Assembly: GCF_026262505.1 (NCBI RefSeq)
Contig: NC_067203.1
Location: 23,975,411-24,039,410, forward strand
DNA from: Trichomonas vaginalis G3
Taxonomy: Eukaryota > Parabasalia > Trichomonadida > Trichomonadidae
Length of the DNA stretch: 64,000 nt
Reading direction: 5' to 3'
Shown: positions 28,863 to 38,500 of the stretch, in pieces
Layout: every line of letters begins with the position of its first letter
Position numbering within the stretch: the stretch's first letter is position 1
Notes under the pieces: model-generated
What the model saw: the letters and a program-made list of their open reading frames with translations, nothing else
Databases searched by the model: none
Told to the model about the DNA's origin: nothing
Made by a program: the position numbers and the translations under genes

Positions 28863-29185
28863 GAATATTTGTTTTTTATATCTTTTTTTGTTTGTTTATT
28901 TTTATCATAAAATATTATTTTGAATATAAAATTCCTAGACTAATATTTGTTATATCACATGATGGTGTTGTAAAATAGAGGAAATTATGACTATATTGTT
29001 AATATTATTGAGTAAATATGTTTGTTATTAAACTTGAAATCGAAATTGAATCCATAAAATTCTTATGATCAGTCGTTTTATTAACTATACTACTAAAACA
29101 GAATTCAACTTTAATCAATATCCTATAATTCATTTCAATCTTTTATTTGGTCCTAAGAACAATGAAAAAGCAATGATATTATTTT
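28863..29185. other. Intergenic, converging gene ends
   Basis: AT-rich 3' flank between the IQCH-like gene and the glycine-rich gene. No feature recognised. Confidence 0.55.
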
Positions 29186-30034
29186 TTATTCAAATAAAAT
29201 CAAAAGTAACAAAGTATTAAACTCAAAAGCAAAGTAAAAGTATTTGCAAAAAGAATTATCATAGTAAACACGAGAAATAATGACATACCCATCGCCATCA
29301 TACTTAGTTTGAGTTCCGTTTTTCAAAGCGATGTTGGTGAAAGTAAATTGCGGCTCAATTTTACAATCAGGATGTCCTGATATATATGAGCTCCCACCAG
29401 TACCAGGAGCATATTGCTGAGCTAATCCTCCACGATACCCTGCTCCTCCACCACCAGAACCTTCAGATCCACTCCCAGCATCTGTTACTCCGGTTTTTCC
29501 ATCCTGACTTGTGCCAGTCATCGATCCAAATGTTTGATTTACTCCAGAATTAACAACATTCCGACCTATGTTCTCGGCATTATTGCTGCTTATTCCCCCT
29601 GCATCTCCCCAAACGAATTTGTTTGTATCATATTGCGCTGTAGTCATCATTCCGCCACCACCACCAGCGGCAACTATTATTGGAGATGTTTGATCTTTAT
29701 TTAATGAGATGACTGTTCTTCCACCTCCAGATCCTCCAGATATCACTTGTTTCCCGAGGAAGGTAGTTCCAGAACCGCCTTTTCCTCCACCATTGATACC
29801 TCCTGGAGTAATTGAGCCATCAAATTTTCCCGATCGGCCTTTTCCTCCAAGTGTAATGTATATTTTTATCGGTTCTCTTAATTTTGCAACTCCTGACACA
29901 TACGCGCCGTAGCCATGGCCATCACCACCACCTGCAGGTCCGTAAGATTCGATAAAATAGCGTCCAGGAAAGAATTGGTACTCGAAAGTCTGTCCAAGAG
30001 CTGTGAACCTTTTAAGCTCTTTGAGACTAATCAA
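29186..30034 (-). CDS. Glycine-rich (ALK-type Gly-rich domain) protein
   Basis: 282 residues. From about residue 15 it follows the glycine-rich domain pattern of an expanded trichomonad family: FEYQFFPGRYFIESYGPAGG, a strand-rich part (PIKIYITLGGKGRSGKF), several Gly-rich loops (GGGINGGGKGG-like, AAGGGGGMM, GSGGGGAGYRGG), then SSYISGHPDC and the closing GDGYVIISRVYY. A hydrophobic stretch of about 22 residues ends the protein and could anchor it in a membrane. No signal peptide is obvious. Surface or secreted relatives are known, but function is unknown. The downstream end of the host cluster here is flanked by a TTAA-bounded repeat. Confidence 0.7.
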   Translation of the reverse strand: MISLKELKRFTALGQTFEYQFFPGRYFIESYGPAGGGDGHGYGAYVSGVAKLREPIKIYITLGGKGRSGKFDGSITPGGINGGGKGGSGTTFLGKQVISGGSGGGRTVISLNKDQTSPIIVAAGGGGGMMTTAQYDTNKFVWGDAGGISSNNAENIGRNVVNSGVNQTFGSMTGTSQDGKTGVTDAGSGSEGSGGGGAGYRGGLAQQYAPGTGGSSYISGHPDCKIEPQFTFTNIALKNGTQTKYDGDGYVIISRVYYDNSFCKYFYFAFEFNTLLLLILFE

Positions 30035-30107
30035 TTAATTTTGGAAGTTGTGATGTGAAACATTCAAAAAATTAAATTCAAAATTATTGAATTAGATAAA
30101 ATTTTAA

Positions 30108-31147
30108 GGGTGCACACGAGAGGATCATGTAAACTTCAGAATTTAGAACCTTATTTTTAGGCATTATCTTGGCTACCTATTTAGGCTCGAAAAGCAAAAA
30201 ATATCAAAAAATACAACTTGACTCCATTATGACCCTTTCATGGAGGTAGTTTTTATCCGCTAGTATTTTCCCTTTGAATCTCTTTACAATTCGAAATCAA
30301 ATTCAAATCTCAGTAGAAGAAAGGAAGAATCGACTTACTACGGTTGTAATACGAATAAATACATATATTTAATTATTTTATTTACATAATAATTGTTTGA
30401 AGCTCATATTCCATCAAATTTTTAAATAAAAACATTAAAATGTTGAAAATGTTCATATATTTTAATAGGGTTTTGGCACTTTATTGAGGAATTACTACAT
30501 ACATAGTCGAACTGAACTTGATATTTTGAAATTTAAATTATTTATCAAAATTAAAATTTAACTTGAAATTTATAATTATTTAGTCATATTTTGCATAATT
30601 CTAAGTAGATTTTGTAAAAAATCAAGAAAGAAAAATTTTAACGTGCTTTATTTTTTCTTTTTTATAATAATACATATTATTATATAATTAACATATTCAT
30701 AATGTTTCACCCTTTCAAAAATATAATCCTCCTCCTCTCAAATAAACGTACATACGGGTGGCCTCTTTTTTCAAAAAATTAAAATTTGAAATTTTGGGCT
30801 CAAATATTAGAGATTTTTTCAACCTTCAACGATATATGTTGTCTATATCAGACCTCCTTTCTTTTTGATACTTAACATTGTTCCTAAATCTTAGCCGTTA
30901 AGGCTGTTCTGAAAATATTTTTTTTTCGAAAAAATTCGACAAAAATTCTTAAAATTCAAAAATCCCTTAATTCCTGAGGATTTTGGAAAAAAGTTTTTAC
31001 ATGAACATGTGTATATTATATGAAGTATATTGATAAGGTAAAAATCAAATTTTATTGCATATTCATCGAGAAAATAAACTAACGAATCCCTCAAAATTGA
31101 GAGGGTAATCCTCCTCCTCTCAAATAAACGTACATACGGGTGCACCC
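30108..31147. mobile_element. TTAA-flanked MITE-like element, 1,040 bp
   Basis: TTAA at 30104-30107 and 31148-31151 brackets GGGTGCAC at the left end and GTGCACCC at the right end; together the termini match over 14 bp inverted (TTTTAAGGGTGCAC). This layout is typical of piggyBac or Kolobok superfamily elements, which duplicate TTAA. No transposase frame inside. A 37-bp sequence occurs twice in it (30724-30760 and 31106-31142), so it may be two nested or truncated copies. The inverted termini are short and the right end is partly self-palindromic, so the call is tentative. Confidence 0.45.
30724..31142 (+). repeat. Perfect 37-bp direct repeat pair
   Basis: 30724-30760 and 31106-31142 are identical (TAATCCTCCTCCTCTCAAAT... 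ending CATACGGGTG), 382 bp apart. The second copy runs straight into the right terminus GGGTGCACCC. The GC-richer motif stands out from the AT-rich surroundings. Confidence 0.9.
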
Positions 31148-31151
31148 TTAA

Positions 31152-31579
31152 AACCGAAATGTGAGTTTTTCATATTATGATATTTACACACAATTTCAGT
31201 AATACTAAAAGTGACATTTGGATGAGAATCTGTTGATGATTCCTAATGCATTCTCTTTGTATCTATCCAGAACTTTTAATAAATCAAGCTTATATCGCTT
31301 TATTTCTTAAAGCTTAAACATGTAATTTAGCTTAGTAATTCGTTTTCCCATCTATAATTAAATGCAATCAAGGTTATCTGTGGAGTACTGAGTTCTGTTT
31401 TGCACCAAATTGCATAATTGATCTTCTAAGTTGGCTATCATCCAGGGATTGCTTGAATCTCAATAAATGATGGATATTTTTGAAATATTTATGAAAATTT
31501 TAATGTTTTATATAATGATATGATTAGAACTATGTAAAGAAATAATCATATGATTTTTTTTTTCGGCGCCAAAATTCAT
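31152..31579. other. Intergenic upstream of the HTH gene
   Basis: AT-rich, no frame or RNA gene seen. The last bases (TTCAT directly before the ATG at 31580) form an initiator-like TCATAT. Confidence 0.5.
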
Positions 31580-31996
31580 ATGTCACTGGATATTGTAAAA
31601 CCTGATGAACCTGAAAAAGAACCAGAAAAGAAGGACATAGCGGCCAAACCACCACAGCAAGGCCCTAAAAAAGAGGTATTTAAACGACCGCTTACAGAAG
31701 AAGAAAAATTGATTATTGTAGATTATTATCATCAATGGGGTAAACAATGGACCAAAATTGCAAAACGCATAGGTAGAAGTGAAAGTACAGTCCGAAAATG
31801 GTATGAAACATTTCAGAGAACTGGTACAAGCAGCAGACCTCCTGGTCGCGAAACTCTAATTTCACAACCAATCATCGAACAAGTTATATCAATATCAGCA
31901 GAAGATCCATCACTTACTCTAGATGCTATTTCTAAGAAAGTCGGAATTTCAAGGAGTTCCGTTCATAATATATTAAAGCAGCATAATGTTAAATAA
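31580..31996 (+). CDS. Orphan paired-type HTH protein (Tc1/mariner DNA-binding domain)
   Basis: 138 residues when started at 31580, where TTCATATG supplies an initiator-like TCATAT; an in-frame ATG 30 bp upstream would add MIFFFGAKIH and is less likely. Residues 1-35 are Pro/Lys/Glu-rich. Residues ~40-85 form one helix-turn-helix (LTEEEKLIIVDYYHQWGKQW, then IAKRIGRSESTVRKWYETF), with the linker TGTSSRPPGRE, and a second one at ~95-138 (LTLDAISKKVGISRSSVHNI). This two-HTH layout with a GRP-like linker is the DNA-binding half of Tc1/mariner transposases; there is no DDE/D catalytic domain. It could be a domesticated regulator or a transposon-derived stub. Confidence 0.7.
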   Translation: MSLDIVKPDEPEKEPEKKDIAAKPPQQGPKKEVFKRPLTEEEKLIIVDYYHQWGKQWTKIAKRIGRSESTVRKWYETFQRTGTSSRPPGRETLISQPIIEQVISISAEDPSLTLDAISKKVGISRSSVHNILKQHNVK

Positions 31997-32586
31997 GTTA
32001 TAATTACTACAACATGCAACACGTGTTGTTGCTCATACATTTCATGCTGAGTTTATCCTTAATTGCATGAAAATTAAATTTCATTTTTCTCTATTGTTTA
32101 AAATCAAAATTCTGTTATCATATAATGTTTATTAAACGAATATACTTTTTATATTTGATCTAATACCAAAGTATTTTCAATTTTGGGGAAAAAAATCTAA
32201 TACATTCCTTCTTAATTCATAGCTTCCTTGTGATTACCTAATAAAGTGCGAGTACTAGGTTATTATTTCGGTCATTTTTCTCAAGTATTGAAGATTATCT
32301 AAAAAAAATTTTGAATTATATTGCAATATTACATAATGATTATATAAATTAGATTGTAATTTTATTATGATGCAAAGCTCTCGTTTTACTTTTGCTCAAA
32401 ACTAAATAATTATCTTCCAAAAATTTTTTGAAATTAAAAAAATGAAATAAAAAAATAATATTTTGACTTTGCTTTCCATATGAAAAAAATTTCATTGCTT
32501 TTTGATGTAGAAAAATACTCATTGAAATAGAACAAAAATAGCAAAATGCATAAGAATTTTTGAAATATAACATTTATTCATTAATT
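31997..32586. other. Intergenic, converging gene ends
   Basis: 590 bp AT-rich 3' region between the HTH gene and HMG-CoA synthase. Starts with a short inverted pair, GCAACACGTGTTG (32016-32028). No gene seen. Confidence 0.55.
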
Positions 32587-33888
32587 TTATTCTTTTCTCT
32601 TATAAATGCGTCTCCAGTTATCATCAATCTTCTCAAGGTACCATGCGCCGCTTTCAATAAGATCGAGGCTGCATGATGGTTCATAAGGTGCAGTTCTGTA
32701 GAGTTGATCAGCGAGTTTGATGTCGTGGTCATAATCAGATACCTTTCTCTGAACTCTGTTTGCAAGTCTTTCTTCGAGATTCAATGCATCTTTCATAAAT
32801 TTAATATCACCAACAACATTGAGGACATACATTGAAGATGCTGCACCACTACCGTAGCTAAACATCATCAATCTCTTTCCTGTAAGATCGCGGTTGAATA
32901 TTAATGAAGACAAAGCCATGTAAAGAGATGCAGTGTATCCATTGCCGCACATTGCGGACATTAATGATGCAGGTTGTACTTTATCCTTGAAAATTTGTGC
33001 TGCATCATGGGATTGTTGTGAAACTGTCTGATGTTCAGATCTTGTCTTAATAATTTCAGGATCATTGTTATCTTGATGCTGATCAAGGAAGTTAAGACGA
33101 CCTGTGCACTTCTTGATATGGTTCTGGAACGGTGTGTGGAATACAACGTAATCAAATTTATCGAGTGTTGTTCCAGGATGGCGTGTACGGAATTGCATGT
33201 AGCAATTCTCGAGGCATTCGTAGTAAAGTGTCAAGGAGAGTGGTCCATCAACCTTAGGATGTGGATTGGCCGGATTTGGCTTCCAAAAATCGAAGCTGTG
33301 AGTGAAATAGTTTGTTAACGAGCCCTTTTCGAAAACAATTGGGGCGTCTGGACCAAGCACCATTGCTACAGCACCGCATCCTCCTGTTGGTCTGGCAGCT
33401 CTATCATCATAAACGGCAATGTCAGCGCAAACGACAAGAGCAAGTCTGCCATCCCACTGTGAAGACTCAATCCAGGCAAGTGAATTGAGAAATGCAGCGG
33501 TTCCGCCATAACAGGCATTAGTATTGTCGACACCCATAATAGAGTGGTTTTCTTCGAATAATTGCATTACGAATGACTTTATTGATTTTGAACGATCAAT
33601 AGCAGTCTCTGAACCGATCTCGAGACGCCCAAAATCTGTTGGCTTGTATCCATATGTGTCCATGAGCTTCTGCACAGCACTCATCGCAATAGATGCAGTA
33701 TCTTCATGGTCTGTGCAAAATGAGAGAGCTGTCTGACCAAGACCTTTTGTGAATTTACCTTTAATCTTTGTGCGTGATTCTTCTCCGAGGATGGAGATTT
33801 CGGTTTCTTCAAGATCATCCTGTGTAACATAGCTTCTAGGAATGTTGACCTGAATGGCTTTGATGCCGATGTTCTGAGGAACAGACAT
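32587..33888 (-). CDS. Hydroxymethylglutaryl-CoA synthase
   Basis: 433 residues. Condenses acetyl-CoA with acetoacetyl-CoA to HMG-CoA, the committed entry into the mevalonate pathway; probably cytosolic, since no targeting peptide is seen. Thiolase-fold landmarks: catalytic Cys126 in NACYGGTAAF, catalytic Glu94 in EIGSETAID, and His251 in VVFHTPFQNH, matching the Glu-Cys-His triad of the family; CGNGYTASLY and FSYGSGAASSMY complete the active site. Length is slightly under the usual 450-500. An initiator-like TCATAA overlaps the start codon, implying an extremely short 5' UTR. Maverick B is inserted about 680 bp upstream. Confidence 0.95.
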   Translation of the reverse strand: MSVPQNIGIKAIQVNIPRSYVTQDDLEETEISILGEESRTKIKGKFTKGLGQTALSFCTDHEDTASIAMSAVQKLMDTYGYKPTDFGRLEIGSETAIDRSKSIKSFVMQLFEENHSIMGVDNTNACYGGTAAFLNSLAWIESSQWDGRLALVVCADIAVYDDRAARPTGGCGAVAMVLGPDAPIVFEKGSLTNYFTHSFDFWKPNPANPHPKVDGPLSLTLYYECLENCYMQFRTRHPGTTLDKFDYVVFHTPFQNHIKKCTGRLNFLDQHQDNNDPEIIKTRSEHQTVSQQSHDAAQIFKDKVQPASLMSAMCGNGYTASLYMALSSLIFNRDLTGKRLMMFSYGSGAASSMYVLNVVGDIKFMKDALNLEERLANRVQRKVSDYDHDIKLADQLYRTAPYEPSCSLDLIESGAWYLEKIDDNWRRIYKRKE

Positions 33889-34570
33889 TATGAAAATTTA
33901 AATAAACTTCTCAATTCTCAGAAAATTGTCAATTAGATTTTATCAACCAAGCAAAATAAGGGTTTCGTTTTGCGAAAAAAACGTACAATACGCAATTTCG
34001 CTAAAAAACATTTAGCTAGCAATTTCGACCTTTGACTCCACTCAAGACGTCACTTTTTTAATTTTGCGGTATCATATTTTTGGAAAATCTTTATGAATAT
34101 TATATAAGAAGTCTCTTTAATATCTATATTTCATATTTTTATCGATTTTTAAAGTTTTTGCGAAAAGTATTCAATTATTTTTGCTATTTGGTCGGGTAAA
34201 TGTCAGATTTGCGACATTTTCTGATATGATATTCAGATTCTACGTTGATCATAATGCTTATAGAACCCTCTTGCTATTGTGTCAAAATTGCGAAACCGAT
34301 AGCAAAAATATCTCGCAATATCAAAATTGAGATATTGAGTGAATTATGCATTATAGAGATTAAAAATCTGATTTCTGAAAACATCTCATCAGTTTCTAGC
34401 TAATTCAAAAATCTTTACTATCTTATTCGATTAAAATGAAAAGGGAATAGTTTCATTATGCTTTAAATGACAGCCTTATAATATAATCATAGTTTTCGCT
34501 CAATATGCAGCATTTTTTTTTCGAAATCTATGGTCAATGTCCTAAATACTGATTGCTTTGCATTCATATC
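33889..34570. other. Host spacer upstream of HMG-CoA synthase
   Basis: AT-rich 682 bp ending at the left flank of Maverick B. Carries GGGTTTCGTTTTGC at about 33960; its inverse occurs at about 58892 in the host spacer on the other side of B. The last ~85 bp, read on the minus strand, form the possible 3' half of a small host frame split by Maverick B. Confidence 0.5.
34492..34570 (-). pseudogene. Possible 3' part of a host frame split by Maverick B
   Basis: On the minus strand, directly inward of the element, an open frame reads MNAKQSVFRTLTIDFEKK and ends at a TGA at about 34492. On the other side of B (58464-58523) a frame starting MKKIGIAMNSDVGIENVR reaches the insertion point in the same phase once one copy of the ATATC duplication is removed. 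That gives a roughly 45-codon host frame interrupted by the insertion. It is short and AT-rich, so chance is possible. Confidence 0.35.
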
Positions 34571-34592
34571 AAAAAAAAAAAAAAAAGGTAGT

Positions 34593-34625
34593 GGGGCTTC
34601 CAGGGGCTGCGCCCCTTCTAGCCCC
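34593..34625. repeat. Terminal stem-loop, left tip of Maverick B
   Basis: Folds as GGGGCT, TCCA, GGGGC, TGC, GCCCC, TTCT, AGCCCC: outer 6-bp stem, 4/4 internal loop, inner 5-bp stem, 3-nt loop. Compare GGCAC/GTGCC in the inner stem of A. Confidence 0.85.
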
Positions 34626-34731
34626 GAAGATGTTTAGTATAAATGAAGTTTTTATTCGGAAAATTGTTAGTCTTCTTGGTCGAAAACATTATATAATGTT
34701 TCACTTTTCACAAATTATATATGTTTTCATG

Positions 34732-34962
34732 TTTTGTCAAGACTTCTTCTTCGTAAATGTTTTGTCAAGACTTCTTCGTAAATGTTTTGTCAAGACTTCT
34801 TCGTAAATGTTTTGTCAAGACTTCTTCGTAAATGTTTTGTCAAGACTTCTTCGTAAATGTTTTGTCAAGACTTCTTCTTCGTAAATGTTTTGTCAAGACT
34901 TCTTCGTAAATGTTTTGTCAAGACTTCTTCTTCGTAAATGTTTTGTCAAGACTTCTTCGTAA
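34732..34962 (+). repeat. Nine tandem 25/28-bp units in the left repeat of B
   Basis: Unit GTTTTGTCAAGACTTCTTCG plus TAAAT, with some units carrying an extra CTT. The matching right-hand tract (58016-58300) has eleven units. Confidence 0.9.
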
Positions 34963-34972
34963 ATGACCAAAA

Positions 34973-35430
34973 ATATATTTTAGGTGAAGAGGTGAGATTT
35001 CACCTGTTTTTTCACCTCATTTCTCACCTCTTGAATTTTCATGAAATTTACACCAAAAATATATTTTAGGTGAAGAGGTGAGATTTCACCTGTTTTTTCA
35101 CCTAATTTTTCACCCTCTTGAATTTTACACCAAAAATATATTTTAGGTGAAGAGGTGAGATTTCACCTGTTTTTTCACCTAATTTTTCACCCTCTTGAAT
35201 TTTCATGAAATTTACACCAAAAATATACTACTAGGGTCATTTACGAAGAAATCTCAACAAAGTCTTTACGATGAAATCTCAACAAAACATAGACAAGAAA
35301 GTTCATGAGAAATTAGATGAAGAAGTCTTAACAAAGTCTTTACGAAGAAATTCATGAAAATTCAAGAGGTGAGAAATGAGGTGAAAAAAGAGGTGAAATC
35401 TCACCTCTTCACCTAAAATATATTTTTGGG
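34973..35430. repeat. GGTGA palindromic repeats in the left terminal repeat of B
   Basis: Three consecutive units of AAAATATATTTTAGGTGAAG + AGGTGAGATTTCACCT + TCACCTC/TTGAATTTTC (34973-35220) and an inverted unit at 35363-35430. The remaining space holds CTTTACGAAGAA units. No gene. Confidence 0.85.
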
Positions 35431-35565
35431 TCATTTACGAAGAAATCTCAACAAAGTCTTTACGAAGAAATCTCAACAAAGTCTTTACGAAGAAGTCACA
35501 ATAAAGTCTTTACGAAGAAGTCACAATAAACATCTGTCAAAAACCGCTTTTTAACTTCACTTAAA

Positions 35566-38500
35566 ATGCCACGTAAGCTACGTAAGAATATACGTAAGAG
35601 GAAGAGAGCATTGAAACATCCAATAGTAAGACTAACACCACAACAACAGTTGCAACAACAAATGCTGAATGACCCCACTATGTTGCAACAAATGTCAAGC
35701 AATCCTATGCTTTTAAACCGAGTTGTTGGTGCACAGAGTGGAGGTTTAAGAGCGGCACTTTTAGCGAAAATGGCAGGCTATGGTGGAGCTGCAGACGGAA
35801 CAGCCTATAACCCTCAAAGTCAAATGAATTTGAGTTCACTCAAAAATCAAATAACAGATGTCAAAAAGTCAAACATAGACATACAGAAGCAAATAAGTGA
35901 AAACGAAAAGAAACTAGAATATGACAGACACACAAAGAAACTCAATGAGTTAAACGTAGAGAAAAAGAAGAAGAAAGAACAACTGAAAGAACTAAGTACA
36001 GAGGAATATGCGAAAAAAGTGTCAGAAAAAGCAACAGAAGTAGCAAAAATGGAACAAGATGTCATAAATTTGAAAAACCATACTACTCAATATAAAGTAC
36101 TGAAAGATGAAGAGATAAAACAAAAAGCCCTGAAGACATATATGGATAGCGATGAGTATAAAAAAGAAGTTGAAGCAAATGTAAAGGCAGAAAAACTTTT
36201 ACAGTTGCAAAACCAAACCGTACAGTATGAAAACTTAGCACAAGAAAGTAAAAATAACGACGCGGCTATGCAAAAGGCAATGAAAAGCGCAGAATATATA
36301 AAAGCTAACAATGACTGGTTAGATGCCCAAGCCAACGCTAAAGCAGCCCAACTCATAGGGTCAATAAGGACAAAAATACAAGCGGATGAAGACAGTTCAA
36401 ATGAAGCTTTAACGAATGCTGACTTTAAGAACGCCTTCGAAGCTCTTCATAGTAAGGTGAAACAAGTGAACGACTTCTCATCTGGAAAGAAACTGAAGTC
36501 TGAAGGTTTCGACAAAGAGTTAAGAGAAGTAGCACAAAATATGACGAAAATAACAGATGCAGCAACGAGACAGGCAGTTCAAAGTGCCTATGACGCCGTT
36601 AGAGCAACTGTTGTGAAAAGTCAAGAAAAAGAGTTACAACAGACCAAAACAGACCTAGTAAATGCTTTCTTAAAAACGAAAAGTCAGGTAGGACATTACG
36701 CTGCAGATGGAACATATGTGCCAGCTGGTGGAACTTATATACCACCAAACCCTCCAAGAGAAGCACCTGCACCAGGACTACCTAAAACATTTACATCGTC
36801 ACATGGACACAGACACAGGCATGCACCAAAACCAACACAACAACCAACACAACAACCAACACAACAACCAGCACAACAACAACAACAACAACCAACACAA
36901 CAACAACCACAAACAGAGCAAGGACATAAAAGAAGTAGAGAACAAGGAAACCAAGAATTCTTAAAAATGCTTAAAGAAGAGTGTGGTTTCCCAGATACTG
37001 TTGACTTTAGTGACAGATATAAAGAAGCTATTGGAAAGTTCAAGGATGGAAATACTGACCCGAACCTATTTAGCTTTATGGCTCAGCACCAAAACGGATA
37101 TAATCTCAAACCTGGAAAATACAAGCTCGCTAAGGGATATGATTTAATAGCATATCATCCAAATGACATGGATGAATTTACTCCGAGATATTTGATGTCA
37201 GAGCTAAATGACAATTCAACTTTCGTCATGAAACGCGTAAAAAATAGAGACGGAACGAAAGAACAAAAGCTTATGAATGCGGATGACGTAGATAGGGAAA
37301 TTGTTGAAAACGGTCTCGGAATATATGAAATGCCAGCAGATGAGGTACAAGAAACTCCACAGGAAGAAGTTCAGATACAACCAGACATGGAAGAAATAGT
37401 TCAGCAACAACAGCTAGAAGAGCCTGAAGGAAACGAACAAGTCCTTCCTTTGGAAACTAACTTCACAGAACTAGATGAAGATTTGGAACAGCCGAAAAAT
37501 CTTGACCCTCAACAAGAGTATGCGGAGAATATGGAATATTTCCAAGAGTCTAAAAAAAATTCGGCTGACATAGTAGAAGAATATCGAAAAATGTTTGCCG
37601 ACATACAAAAGACTCCAGCACCAGATGAAAATATTCAGCATAGAATGGAAGAACTGAAAAAAAATGTACACAAATACAACAACCCTTTTTACTTACGAGC
37701 ATTTAACGTTCAATCTTCGGATGAACTCGGTGAAAATAAAAGGTTAAATTTCAAGAAAACATATAGAAATGAAACATTGTTTAAAGTTCATTCAGAACCT
37801 AACCAAGATGGAAACAAACCTACTTTTGTTTCTGCAGACGATGGAACTACAATGAGATGGGGTCATAAAGCTAATCCGGATAGGTGGTTCATAAACTTAC
37901 AACCACAATTCCAAGAAGTTGTAGACGCAATGGAAGTCAATGGTGAACGAGATATAGCTGGTATTTTAAGCGCGGCTTTAATGCCATTGAAAGATATGAA
38001 ACATGCAGATATTTTGGACCAGTATGAAATGAACATGGCTGATGGAAATATAACACCTGACGTTCTAGAACATTTATCTCAAAGAACTACACAGAACCAT
38101 AGAGATGGTATATTTGGTGAAGAGTTTAGAAAGAAAGTTAGGGAGGGAGAAGGAAGAGAACCTATTGTACATGACCTTGCAAACGAAAGTTTACAAAATG
38201 TCATAAAAACTTACTTTGCAGACAATGAACCGAGAAGGGATGAATATTTAAGAAAACTCAAATGGACAGTACCAAATGAAATGTTAGTATTGAAAAACAT
38301 GTTCCTTGACAAAATAAAACCAACTACAGAAATAAACGACGCAAGACTGAAAGATTGGGTAGAAGCTTTCCCATTCACAAAAGATATAGTTGGTAACATG
38401 GAAAGAAAACCAGAATGGCTACAAAAACATATATTTGGAAACGAGCATATTCCATATGGACAGGCACTGTTTGAAGAGCTTGAACCGGAAACTCAGGAAA

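Larger units (their letters stand above)
34571..35522 (+). repeat. Left terminal inverted repeat of Maverick B
   Basis: Matches the inverse of about 57375-58463 almost base for base: poly-A, stem-loop tip (34593-34625), a unique 110-bp stretch, nine tandem 25/28-bp units, GGTGA repeats, and a block with CTTTACGAAGAA units. The right copy is longer because it has more tandem units and one more GGTGA unit. Confidence 0.9.

Noticed and set aside
29709-29912. Proline-rich frame opposite the glycine-rich gene
   Set aside because: GGN glycine codons read backwards give proline; the minus strand has the family-specific pattern and is the real gene.
30891-31145. Minus-strand frame of 84 codons in the TTAA element
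   Set aside because: Low-complexity AT-rich composition, spans the 37-bp repeat and the terminus, and shows no protein-like pattern.
33955-33980. GGGTTTCGTTTTGC motif as a mobile element end
   Set aside because: Its inverse occurs once at about 58892, but there is no duplication or internal structure; it may be a shared promoter motif or chance.
34558-34806. An 82-residue frame starting at the left tip of B
   Set aside because: It reads through the poly-A and terminal stem-loop into tandem repeats; the mirror frame exists at the right tip, so it is a by-product of the terminal repeat.
34732-34962. CRISPR-like array
   Set aside because: Regular units, but the 25/28-bp units are directly tandem with no unique spacers, and the organism is a eukaryote.
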